From: Clostridia bacterium
GTDB taxonomy: Bacteria; Bacillota; Clostridia; Christensenellales; Borkfalkiaceae
Direction of reading: 5' to 3'
Length of the DNA: 48,215 nucleotides
NCBI GenBank assembly: GCA_017504465.1
Contig: JAFVRE010000003.1
Span: 1 to 48,215, forward strand
Positions within the stretch are counted from its first letter, which is position 1. Every line of letters begins with the position of its first letter. The notes beneath the pieces are model-generated. The model saw only the letters and a list, made by a program, of their open reading frames with translations. It was not told the origin of the DNA and did not search any database. A program made the position numbers and the translations under genes. Shown in pieces: positions 32,992 to 40,537 of the stretch.

Positions 32992-34257
32992 TTACCGTAC
33001 CGTACGGAAAGAAACCTCAACATCGGGCGTGATTCGTTCTAATAAAGTATCTTTTTGCTTAGAATATTCGTCATATTCCTTTCTTTTAAGGGTTTCAACA
33101 CAATCAAATACGTCGCAGTCCAAGGCTTTTGTTTTTTTAAATAATTGAAAAAGCTCTTTTTCTAATTTTTCTTCCGCGCTTTGTAGAATATTTTTAGGAA
33201 CTTCAGGGCTTTTTTCAAGTTCTTCCATAGTATTGGCACGATTCTTGTCAAGCGCGGCGACCGTGGCTGTTACTTTGATCTCAAAACGAGGCTGGTTTTT
33301 ATCCGCGAGAGAAAGTTTTGTTTTGGGGGAGTTTTGTCGAACGCTTAAAGTATGCTCTTCCCCTTCATTTCCAATTAAATATACGGCGAGCCGAAGCTTG
33401 CTTTTTACAAACGCAAGCGCGAGAGTTTCTTCTTTTGTGAGTTTTCCAACGAGAGAACCGTTTTTGAAAAGCGCGGTTTCACTAGCTGAAAAGACTTTTT
33501 CTTCATCTGCGCCGCTCTTTCCGCTTTGGCTGCCGTTTTTTTCTTGTGAAGAGTTAGACGAATTGTCCTGCGATGTGGTAGGGACAATGAAAAACTTTCG
33601 TTCGTCTCGTACCTGCCCGTTTGTTTTTCCCTTTTTTTGCTTAGATTGCTTGGTGTCTTCTTGCGGTTTTTCCGTTTTAATAACGGGCAAATATCCGCTT
33701 TTATGTTCGGAATAATAGCGCTGTGAAAATTCTCTAAGAGTGGTGGGCAAAACAGTTCCAACTTCTTTCGCGTGCGAAGAAAGCATTTTAACAATGGCGA
33801 GTCCGCTTAGGTTTTCTACGGGGTTTTTCGCATTCAAGAGCTCTTGCGCGCTTCCTTGGCAGGTAGCCAAAAGGCAGCTATCTGAAATATACTCGTTCCG
33901 TAAAAAGAACCCCAAAGACTCGAAGACGTTGCTTTGAACGGCGTTTTCACCAAGAATAATTAGCTGGCAAAACACGAGTTTTGGATACCAGCCCGTCTTT
34001 GCGTTAATTTTCTCAAAGGCGTTTGCAACAGTTTTGCTCTTGCTGACAATTTCGGTGTTTTGCTCGCCCTGCGCGTCGGGTTTAGGTAGAGCGATTTGCG
34101 ACGTTACGATAAACTCGTCGTTCTCACGGTCGATGCCGACCGCGATAACCAGCGCGGTTTTTTGAATATCGATCAATCCAAAATCGTTAGTGAAAAAGGA
34201 AAATGCGAGCACGAGAAGAATTAAAAGATAATATCGAATGGAATTTTTAGCGCGCAT
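32992..34257 (-). CDS. gerC: Ger(x)C-family spore germination lipoprotein-like subunit
   Basis: The C subunit of a GerA-type nutrient germinant receptor. FGLIDIQKTALVIAVGID (about residues 26-43) and the family segments KTVANAFEKINAKTGWYPKLVFCQLIILGE and FFLRNEYISDSCLLATC fit the Ger(x)C N-domain; GSLVGKLTKEETLALAFVKSKL and the C-terminal helical part fit the rest. An N-terminal hydrophobic segment is present, but a clear lipobox Cys is not. A Ser/Asn/Gln-rich, low-complexity insertion lies at about residues 205-255; a dispersed repeat falls in it and encodes NGQVRDE. Overlaps gerB by 11 nt. Confidence 0.87.
   Translation of the reverse strand: MRAKNSIRYYLLILLVLAFSFFTNDFGLIDIQKTALVIAVGIDRENDEFIVTSQIALPKPDAQGEQNTEIVSKSKTVANAFEKINAKTGWYPKLVFCQLIILGENAVQSNVFESLGFFLRNEYISDSCLLATCQGSAQELLNAKNPVENLSGLAIVKMLSSHAKEVGTVLPTTLREFSQRYYSEHKSGYLPVIKTEKPQEDTKQSKQKKGKTNGQVRDERKFFIVPTTSQDNSSNSSQEKNGSQSGKSGADEEKVFSASETALFKNGSLVGKLTKEETLALAFVKSKLRLAVYLIGNEGEEHTLSVRQNSPKTKLSLADKNQPRFEIKVTATVAALDKNRANTMEELEKSPEVPKNILQSAEEKLEKELFQLFKKTKALDCDVFDCVETLKRKEYDEYSKQKDTLLERITPDVEVSFRTVR
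33606..33619 (-). repeat. Dispersed repeat, GGGGCAGGTACGAG form, inside gerC
   Basis: CTCGTACCTGCCCG is one base off consensus. It is in sense orientation but in a different frame from most copies, reading NGQVRDE. Confidence 0.65.
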
Positions 34258-35416
34258 AACCTACTCCTTGTTTTAATTTTTTTCCTTTTTGGCGGGGTTT
34301 ACCGCCCTTTCTATTTCCTATCAATAAAAGCAGGCAAAATAAGGGGATCCCGACGGAAAAAGCAGGGAATATCCACCAAAGCCTATCGGTAAACAGTCCG
34401 TACAAAAAATTGTAATACTTATTGCAGTATAAAACGAATGCGAACAGTCCGCCGTTGATGACGATTGAAAGCACCATAGAAAACTTTTCCCCGAACACAG
34501 TTCTAAGACAAAACACGGAAAGCAGGATCGGCAAAAGTGTGGATAGCAGCAAAATTGCCGTCAGCAAATACACTAAAAGAAGATCTACCCGCCCCACTGT
34601 TTTAAGTGCTGAAAAGTACTGCGCTACTTTTGAAAACGCGTAATGCTGGCGTGGCGCGAGCGTGGTGTAAATTCCGTAAAACACGGCAAGAAATACAAAC
34701 ACAAAAAACGCCCCGAGCCAAAACGCCGCTGAGATTTTTTTGCCGTCCCCTTTTTGATAGTCCGAGCTTCCGAGAAAGGGTAAAAGAAGTAACGCATCTG
34801 AGAAATGCGCGGTTGTGTTTTTGACTGCGCTTACGATTTTACTTGCCGGAAACTCAAACCATGGCAGTAGAGCTTCGAAGTCGCTTTCGCCTGCCGACAT
34901 AAAGATAATTCCAACAAAAGAAATTAAAAACAAGGGTAGGCAAAGATCCGCCATTCGAGAGAAGTGCCGTAAGCTTTTGACGCAGGCGAACGCGCTCAAA
35001 AAGAAAAAGGGAGTAAAGGTGAAACGCGAGGGCGCGGTGTCGTAAAATACCGCGTGGATAAATTTTTCTGCGTCGAGAAGAGGCAGCAGCGCGAAGAATA
35101 AATAATACACCGCGAGTAATGAACAAAACACCTTTAAAGCGATGCCGCCAAGTTTTTCTTCGATTAACTGAAAGATGCTTTTTCCTGTTTTTTCAGTGAT
35201 AAAAAGCAACGCGAAAAGCCCGATGAATTGCAATAAAAACTGTAAAAATGCGGGCAGTAAAAGATCCCCTAAGGCGTTTTTTGCAAATAACGACGGAGTT
35301 TCAAGGAGTTTTGAAACGGGCAAAATAAAAGCGGTTAAAAAACATAACTGCCGAGTGTTTATCAAGGCAATATTTTTTGATTTGTCGGGGGCAGGTATGC
35401 GTTGAACGTGTTTCAT
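34247..35416 (-). CDS. gerB: GerB-type spore germination permease subunit
   Basis: The membrane B subunit of a GerA-type receptor, an APC-superfamily-like protein with about ten helices. LINTRQLCFLTAFILPVSKLLETPS near the N-terminus and the helical array through residue 370 fit the family; a basic tail follows. ATG 35416 was chosen, AAGGAGGG lying 5 nt upstream. The N-terminal KHVQRIPAPDKSK is read antisense through a GGGGCAGGTATGCGTTGAA repeat. The gene lies 11 nt after gerA and overlaps gerC. Confidence 0.88.
   Translation of the reverse strand: MKHVQRIPAPDKSKNIALINTRQLCFLTAFILPVSKLLETPSLFAKNALGDLLLPAFLQFLLQFIGLFALLFITEKTGKSIFQLIEEKLGGIALKVFCSLLAVYYLFFALLPLLDAEKFIHAVFYDTAPSRFTFTPFFFLSAFACVKSLRHFSRMADLCLPLFLISFVGIIFMSAGESDFEALLPWFEFPASKIVSAVKNTTAHFSDALLLLPFLGSSDYQKGDGKKISAAFWLGAFFVFVFLAVFYGIYTTLAPRQHYAFSKVAQYFSALKTVGRVDLLLVYLLTAILLLSTLLPILLSVFCLRTVFGEKFSMVLSIVINGGLFAFVLYCNKYYNFLYGLFTDRLWWIFPAFSVGIPLFCLLLLIGNRKGGKPRQKGKKLKQGVGYAR
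35388..35406 (+). repeat. Dispersed repeat, GGGGCAGGTATGCGTTGAA form, at the gerB start
   Basis: A perfect copy, antisense to gerB. It encodes VQRIPAP in the first residues of the protein. Confidence 0.75.
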
Positions 35417-35427
35417 GAACACCCTCC

Positions 35428-36960
35428 TTATTTGCGCCTAAAGCGAGTTTTGTTGTTTGAGCTTAAAAATATGGGACGGTTTTCAAGTCCGCTAAAACCG
35501 TATTTCAAAGTGGAGTCTTTTAAATCATCCATACAAAGCGGAGAAAAGGGAGAAAGTAAGGGTGCGCCGAATCCGTCCGCGCTTACAAGATAATACAAAA
35601 GGAAAGTGGATAAGATAACGATCCCAAATCCGCCTTCGCTGCCGGCTACGAGTAAGAAAACCCAACGTAATATACTGCCCGTTTCCACAAAATTCGGCAC
35701 CGTGTAAAGACAAATCCCCGAAATTGCGACAACGATAATCGCGGGCGTAGATAAAATCCCGGCGTTAACTGCCGTTTCGCCGAGTACGAGCGCACCGACG
35801 ACGGATAGCGACATGCCCACGTATTTAGGCATACGCGTACTCGCTTCCTTTAGGATTTCTAACAATAGTACAACCACAAAAATTTCCATACTGGGCGAAA
35901 GCGGCAAGCCCTGTACGCTGCCTGCAATCGTGAGTGTGAGCCCAAGCGGTAAGAGTTGTAGTTTAAAGAGCTGCGCAGTGACGTAAAAAGCGGGCAAAAG
36001 CAACGCGACGACAAGCGCGAAAAAACGCATCGTACGAAAAATCGTTGCCATAAACGGAGAGATGAAATAGTCTTCGCTTGTTTGTAAATCTTCCGTTAAA
36101 ATAAAGGGCAACGTAAGCGCAATTGGGGAGCCGTCCACAAGTAAACCAACCCGCCCTTCTGCGAGTTTCGCGCAAAAAATATCCGGTTTTTCCGTTGTGC
36201 CGACCTGTTTAAAAATAGAGTGGGTTCTGGGCGCCAACAAGGTCGCAAGATAAGATGAATCCACAATACAATCAATATCTATTTTTTTAAGCTTAGATAA
36301 AATTTTCTTTTTGTTTTCCGCGTTACAAACACCGTCGAGATAACAAATCGCGACGTTTGTGTCGCTTTGTTTTCCCACCTTTTGTAATTCGAAACGCAAG
36401 TTGGGGGTTTTGAGCCTTTTTCTCACGAGCGACATATTTGTCTTAACGTCCTCGATAAACCCTTCTCTCGGCCCTTTGATCGCGACGTCAGTGGGTGGTT
36501 CGGTAACCGTTCGCGTGGGCAAAGCCTTGGCGCCGATCACCCAAGCGGTTGTTAGACCGTCCACCATAAGAACACTGTTTCCGTCAAGGACTTCTTTTAC
36601 AAGAGTGTTAAAAGCGCTCTCTTCTTTTAATTCGGGGAACAAAAGCGCAGTTTTTATCTTGTGTTCAAGCACTTTCAAATCGTACCTGCCCCCGTCGTTT
36701 TTATTGAACTCGTACCTGCTATCGTCATTTTTGGCAATTTCGCAAACTTCTTCTTTTGTTACGGAAAGCGAGAGCCGATTAAGCGGCCTCGCGACGAGCT
36801 CTCCGAGTAGCTGTTTATTGACAATTCCATCCGCATAAACGATAGCGCAAGCAGTACCGTCTTTGGTGTGGAAAAAATAAGTTAAGACGTCTTCAGCGGG
36901 TAAGAGCTCTTTTAAAAGAGTGACGTTGTTTTGTAAATTTTTAGTAATCTTGGTATTCAC
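35428..36960 (-). CDS. gerA: GerA-family spore germination receptor subunit A
   Basis: The A subunit of a nutrient germinant receptor. A soluble N-terminal domain (about residues 1-300) includes EPPTDVAIKGPREGFIEDVKTNMSLVRKRLKTPNL, the GerA signature, and PDIFCAKLAEGRVGLLVDGSPIALTLPFI. Four to six membrane helices follow (LPAFYVTAQLF..., GLPLSPSMEIFVVVLLLEILKEA). The 510 aa match the family. Residues 78-96 contain NDDSRYEFNK followed by NDGGRYDLK, a tandem 10-aa repeat encoded by two dispersed-repeat copies and absent from typical homologues. First gene of gerA-gerB-gerC. Confidence 0.93.
   Translation of the reverse strand: MNTKITKNLQNNVTLLKELLPAEDVLTYFFHTKDGTACAIVYADGIVNKQLLGELVARPLNRLSLSVTKEEVCEIAKNDDSRYEFNKNDGGRYDLKVLEHKIKTALLFPELKEESAFNTLVKEVLDGNSVLMVDGLTTAWVIGAKALPTRTVTEPPTDVAIKGPREGFIEDVKTNMSLVRKRLKTPNLRFELQKVGKQSDTNVAICYLDGVCNAENKKKILSKLKKIDIDCIVDSSYLATLLAPRTHSIFKQVGTTEKPDIFCAKLAEGRVGLLVDGSPIALTLPFILTEDLQTSEDYFISPFMATIFRTMRFFALVVALLLPAFYVTAQLFKLQLLPLGLTLTIAGSVQGLPLSPSMEIFVVVLLLEILKEASTRMPKYVGMSLSVVGALVLGETAVNAGILSTPAIIVVAISGICLYTVPNFVETGSILRWVFLLVAGSEGGFGIVILSTFLLYYLVSADGFGAPLLSPFSPLCMDDLKDSTLKYGFSGLENRPIFLSSNNKTRFRRK
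36680..36720 (-). repeat. Two dispersed repeats in tandem inside gerA
   Basis: TCGTACCTGCCCCC at 36680 and CTCGTACCTGCT at 36709 are 30 nt apart with similar flanks (GTCGTTTTTATTGAA and ATCGTCATTTTTGG). They encode GGRYDLK and SRYEFNK in frame. Confidence 0.75.
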
Positions 36961-37078
36961 GAGAGTAGTTTGGCTGATTTTTTTAAAAAGTATGTGCTGG
37001 GAAAGACAGATGAGCGCGAATCCGTTTGACTTTTTTTGCGTTGGTTGTTATACTTAAACTGATAAAAGGAGCGTGGCG

Positions 37079-37771
37079 ATGGAAGTTTTGTTAAACGAAT
37101 ACGAAGTGGCGGAAGATATGCAGATAGACGGTTTAAAAATCGTTCAAGACACAAGGCTTTATAGATTTACTTCCGATTCCGTTTTACTTTCTAAATTTGC
37201 AAAAGCCCGCTCAAACGAGCGGGTGGCGGATTTTTGCGCGGGCAGCGGGATTGTTGCTTATCATTTTTATGCGCTCAATCGCCAGCGCGCGAAAACTTGT
37301 CAATTTTCCCTGTTTGAAATGCAAGAATCGCTTGCCAAGCTCTCTGAGAAAACAGCGCTTTTGAACGGTTTTGAAAATTTTGAAACGGTGAACTGTAAAC
37401 TTCAAGAAATTTCTGAAAAATACCGCGAAAAATTTTCGCTCGTACTTTGCAATCCCCCTTACGAGCGCGGCGGGTTTGATAATGAGGAATACGCAAAGGC
37501 TGTTTGTCGAAAAGAAATTACGCTCAATTTAAGCGAAATCGCAAAAGCTGCGGCGTTCGCGTTAAAGTTTGGCGGACGAATAGACCTTGTCCATCGCGCC
37601 GATCGTCTTGCCGAAGTTTGTTACACCTTAAAGTCGGTGAATATCGAAGTGAAAAAGATTCAGTTCGTATCCGGTTCAAAAGACGCAAAGCCCTACCTTG
37701 TCCTCGTTGAAGGGGTTAAGGGCGGAAAACCTGCAACGGAAATTTTGCCAACAATCGTCAATCGAAAATAA
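37079..37771 (+). CDS. tRNA1(Val) A37 N6-methyltransferase-like (TrmN6/YabB family)
   Basis: An N6-adenine class methyltransferase. ADFCAGSGIVAYHF (SAM motif I) and LVLCNPPYERGG (motif IV, NPPY) identify the family that modifies A37 of tRNA-Val; B. subtilis YabB is the local homologue. RFTSDSVLLSKFAKA near the start is characteristic (F..DS.LL). ATG 37079 was chosen, AAAGGAG lying 7 nt upstream; GTG 37073 is closer to that site. It precedes rsmI by 46 nt, as yabB precedes yabC/rsmI in Bacillus. Confidence 0.88.
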   Translation: MEVLLNEYEVAEDMQIDGLKIVQDTRLYRFTSDSVLLSKFAKARSNERVADFCAGSGIVAYHFYALNRQRAKTCQFSLFEMQESLAKLSEKTALLNGFENFETVNCKLQEISEKYREKFSLVLCNPPYERGGFDNEEYAKAVCRKEITLNLSEIAKAAAFALKFGGRIDLVHRADRLAEVCYTLKSVNIEVKKIQFVSGSKDAKPYLVLVEGVKGGKPATEILPTIVNRK

Positions 37772-37817
37772 AATTCGCGCCTAAAACGCAAACTAAAATA
37801 CGCAAAAGGAGAAAAGC

Positions 37818-38621
37818 ATGGTCTATTTAGTAGCCACTCCGATAGGAAATTTAAAAGATATTACCCTTCGCGCGCTTGAAACGCTTAAGGACGCGGACGT
37901 GATTTTTTGCGAGGATACTCGCCATACGCTTAAACTTTTAAATGCGTACGAAATAAAAAAACCGCTGTATTCTTGCCACAAATTCAATGAGTTGGAAGCG
38001 GCTGAACGCATCATTTCTTTGAGTAAAGAAGGGAAAAACGTGGCGGTCGTATCCGATGCAGGTACGCCGGTCGTTTCCGATCCCGGCAACGCGCTCTGTA
38101 AACGTTTGCGCGAGGCGGGCGAGAATTATACCTTGCTTCCCGGCGCGTGTGCGTTTGTTGCAGGGCTTGTCTTGTCGGCTTTAGATGCGGATAGGTTTGC
38201 TTTTATCGGATTCTTACCTGATAAAACAAGCGAAAAAAGATTGATTTTAGAGCGCTATAAAGAGGTGGATTTGACGCTTATTTTCCATTGCGCGCCGCAG
38301 GACGTTGATAAAAACGTGGCTACCATGTACGAGGTTTTCGGGGAAAGAAAGGCTTGCGCGGTACGAGAGATTACAAAAATCCACGAAGAAAGCCGTTCGT
38401 TTATGCTTTCGACAGGGTTAGACGGAGAGAAACGCGGCGAGTACGTGCTTGTCGTGGAAGGCGCAAAGCAAAAGGAGAATCCGCTCAACTCCCTTTCGGA
38501 GATAGAGCACATCCGCTATTATATGTCGCAAGGCTTAGACAAAAAGGAAGCGCTTAAAAAGGCAGCGAAAGACAGGGGCGTTTCTAAATCCGATTTGTAT
38601 AAATTTTCTCTTGACTTATAA
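37818..38621 (+). CDS. rsmI: 16S rRNA 2'-O-ribose C1402 methyltransferase RsmI
   Basis: Methylates the ribose of C1402 in 16S rRNA. The N-terminus MVYLVATPIGNLKDITLRALETLKDADVIFCEDTRHT and VVSDAGTPVVSDPGN are the tetrapyrrole-methylase-fold signatures of RsmI. Length 267 aa. GGAG is 8 nt before the ATG. DKNVATMYEVFGERKA (about residues 165-180) contains VATMYE encoded by a dispersed-repeat copy in the helix before VFG; length is unchanged against the family. The C-terminal helical domain is retained. Confidence 0.96.
   Translation: MVYLVATPIGNLKDITLRALETLKDADVIFCEDTRHTLKLLNAYEIKKPLYSCHKFNELEAAERIISLSKEGKNVAVVSDAGTPVVSDPGNALCKRLREAGENYTLLPGACAFVAGLVLSALDADRFAFIGFLPDKTSEKRLILERYKEVDLTLIFHCAPQDVDKNVATMYEVFGERKACAVREITKIHEESRSFMLSTGLDGEKRGEYVLVVEGAKQKENPLNSLSEIEHIRYYMSQGLDKKEALKKAAKDRGVSKSDLYKFSLDL
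38320..38333 (+). repeat. Dispersed repeat, CTACCATGTACGAG form, inside rsmI
   Basis: A perfect copy of the form, preceded by GTGG. It encodes VATMYE in frame. Confidence 0.7.
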
Positions 38622-38650
38622 ATAGTCCATTCGAGTGTAAGATAAGATGA

Positions 38651-38703
38651 AATAGGCGTACCATGTACGAGATGAAATAAAAAATGCGGCTACCATGTAC
38701 GAG
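38651..38703 (+). repeat. Two dispersed repeats in tandem downstream of rsmI
   Basis: GTACCATGTACGAGATGAA at 38658 and CTACCATGTACGAG at 38690 lie 32 nt apart in one orientation, with AGATGAAATA before each. The upstream GATGAAATA at 38646 may be the tail of a third copy. Confidence 0.75.
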
Positions 38704-38741
38704 TTTAAGCTAGGTAAACATTGTTAAAAAACAACAGCGCA

Positions 38742-38759
38742 ACCGTGTGAAAACACGGT
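38742..38759. other. GAAA-loop hairpin upstream of the Zn peptidase gene
   Basis: ACCGTGT, a GAAA tetraloop and ACACGGT form a 7-bp stem. No T run follows, so this is not a standard terminator. Confidence 0.4.
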
Positions 38760-38827
38760 GAAAACGCTTAAAAAATCGTTTACGTATAAAAAATTGCGTT
38801 GATAAATAAAATAATGGGAGGAAGAAA

Positions 38828-39565
38828 ATGTATTTCGATTATTATTTTACTTTTTTTGGATTAATACTTTTATGCGCCTTATTTTCAGGCTGGGCGGCAA
38901 GTAAGGTCAAGAGAACGTACCGCGCTTACAATTCCGTGCCCTTGCGTTCTAATATGACAGGGTACGACACCGCGGTAAGACTTCTTCGCGCGAATGGAAT
39001 TCAAGATATTTCCGTCAACCGCGTTCGCGGTGAACTTACCGATCACTACCATCCTACGAAAAAAGTGGTCAATCTTTCAGCGAGCACGTATGGGAACAAC
39101 TCGGTTGGTGCGGTTGCAGTTGCCGCGCACGAAATCGGTCACGTTATGCAAAAGAAAAAGGGATATTTACCCTACAAATTGCGCAGCGCGCTCGTGGCGG
39201 TAACGAATATCGGATCAAGGCTTGCCATGCCTCTTGTGTTGCTTGGGCTTTTGTTGGATATGTTCGTGTATTACGGGCAAAACGTTTCACTTGGATACTA
39301 CCTTGCTATGATCGGCGTAATTGGTTACGGGCTTTCGACTGTATTTATGCTCGTGACCTTGCCCGTTGAATTTAACGCAAGCAAGCGCGCGAAGAGAATG
39401 TTATTGCAAGAAGGAATTGTCACCGCGGAAGAAGCGGAAGGCGCGGAACAAGTCTTGAACGCTGCGGCGCTCACCTACGTCGCTTCGCTTGCAACTTCGC
39501 TTGTTTATTTCTTGCGTTTTGCCGTTTGGGTGTTTGCTATATTCGGCGGTCGTCGCCGTAGATAA
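38828..39565 (+). CDS. Zinc metallopeptidase, YugP family (Zn_peptidase_2)
   Basis: An integral membrane peptidase. An N-terminal helix (about residues 5-24) precedes the AAHEIGHVMQ zinc motif (H101, E102, H105), then two or three more helices; ending in a basic GGRRRR tail. LPVEFNASKRAKRML in the last third contains the distal Glu typical of YugP proteins. Substrate and role are not established for the family. GGGAGGAAG is just before the ATG. Monocistronic by appearance. Confidence 0.88.
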   Translation: MYFDYYFTFFGLILLCALFSGWAASKVKRTYRAYNSVPLRSNMTGYDTAVRLLRANGIQDISVNRVRGELTDHYHPTKKVVNLSASTYGNNSVGAVAVAAHEIGHVMQKKKGYLPYKLRSALVAVTNIGSRLAMPLVLLGLLLDMFVYYGQNVSLGYYLAMIGVIGYGLSTVFMLVTLPVEFNASKRAKRMLLQEGIVTAEEAEGAEQVLNAAALTYVASLATSLVYFLRFAVWVFAIFGGRRRR

Positions 39566-39626
39566 TGAGGATATATCCCATCGCGTATAAGAAAAGTCTT
39601 TTCAAACGTAAAAGGAGAATGCGGCA

Positions 39627-40358
39627 ATGATAAAGCAAGATACCGTTAAATTTGAGAACAAGGGCGAAATTAAAATGATTGCGCACAGAGGTCTTTCGGG
39701 TTTAGAACGCGAAAACACCTGCCCTGCGTTTGTTGCGGCAGGTGTGAAGGGCTATTACGGCATTGAAACGGACGTACACGTAACAAAGGACGGGAAAATC
39801 ATCGTATTCCATGACGATAGCTTAAAGCGTCTTACGGGGATTGATAAGGTTGTGGAAGAATGTGATTTTGGGTTTCTTCGTAAACTTAAACTTACGGACA
39901 CGGACGGCGTTACCAGCCGCGCGGACTTATTCTTGCCCACGCTGGAAGAATATATTTGCATCTGTAAAAAGTACGGCAAAGTGGCGGTTTTGGAACTTAA
40001 AAACCCGATGGAAGAAAAATACGTCTTTGAAATTGCGGAAAAAATTTCGCAAATGGGCTGGTTTGAAAAGACTATTTTCATCTCGTTTGCGGGCGAAAAT
40101 CTCGTGGCTCTTAAAAAGCGTTATCCGAATGCGACGGCGCAGTTCTTAACGGAAACAGCAAGCGACGAGGTCTTTAACTTCATGATTGAAAACGATCTCG
40201 ACGCTGATCTTGGGGAAAATTGCGTCAGCAAGGAGTTCGTGGATAAACTCCACGCGGCAGGCAAAAAGGTCAACGTTTGGACGGTTGATTCGCTTAAAGA
40301 GGCTGAATTTTTAAAAGCGTGTGGGGTTGATTTTATCACAACGAATATTTTAGAATAA
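39627..40358 (+). CDS. Glycerophosphodiester phosphodiesterase (GDPD domain)
   Basis: Hydrolyses glycerophosphodiesters to glycerol-3-phosphate and an alcohol. IAHRGLSGLERENTCPAFVAA (about residues 18-38) has the catalytic His-Arg and Glu-Asn; GIETDVHVTKDGKIIVFHDDSLKRLTG supplies the metal Glu/Asp and second His; VNVWTVDSLKEAEFLKACGVDFITTN closes the barrel. Length 243 aa. AAAGGAG is 9 nt before ATG 39627; an internal ATG at 39675 is less likely. No signal peptide, so it is cytosolic. Confidence 0.92.
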   Translation: MIKQDTVKFENKGEIKMIAHRGLSGLERENTCPAFVAAGVKGYYGIETDVHVTKDGKIIVFHDDSLKRLTGIDKVVEECDFGFLRKLKLTDTDGVTSRADLFLPTLEEYICICKKYGKVAVLELKNPMEEKYVFEIAEKISQMGWFEKTIFISFAGENLVALKKRYPNATAQFLTETASDEVFNFMIENDLDADLGENCVSKEFVDKLHAAGKKVNVWTVDSLKEAEFLKACGVDFITTNILE

Positions 40359-40429
40359 GGCGAAATGATAAAAAGCGGTCGAATACCTTTTTAGGAGTTC
40401 CTTTTTTTTCTTTAATTTGATAAACGACA

Positions 40430-40460
40430 GGGGCAGGTATGCGTTGAATGCATACCTGCT
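40430..40460 (+). repeat. Hairpin form of the dispersed repeat
   Basis: GGGGCAGGTATGCGTTGAA runs into an inverted partner: GCAGGTATGC (40433-40442), loop GTTGAAT, GCATACCTGC (40450-40459). This is a perfect 10-bp stem preceded by GGG. It is the only complete palindromic copy in the window and lies between genes. Confidence 0.8.
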
Positions 40461-40537
40461 CTATTCCTTTTGTGTGTTGAATAGCCTTGTAATATAGCAG
40501 TTTAATAAAACTTTCACAAGTTGCTTATACTGAAACC

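Noticed and set aside
36680..36720. CRISPR-like repeat-spacer in gerA
   Set aside because: Only two short units, in frame within a coding sequence; no array and no cas genes.
38053..38068. GATGCAGGTACGCCGG in rsmI as a dispersed repeat
   Set aside because: It encodes the invariant SDAGTP motif of RsmI; chance similarity to the core.
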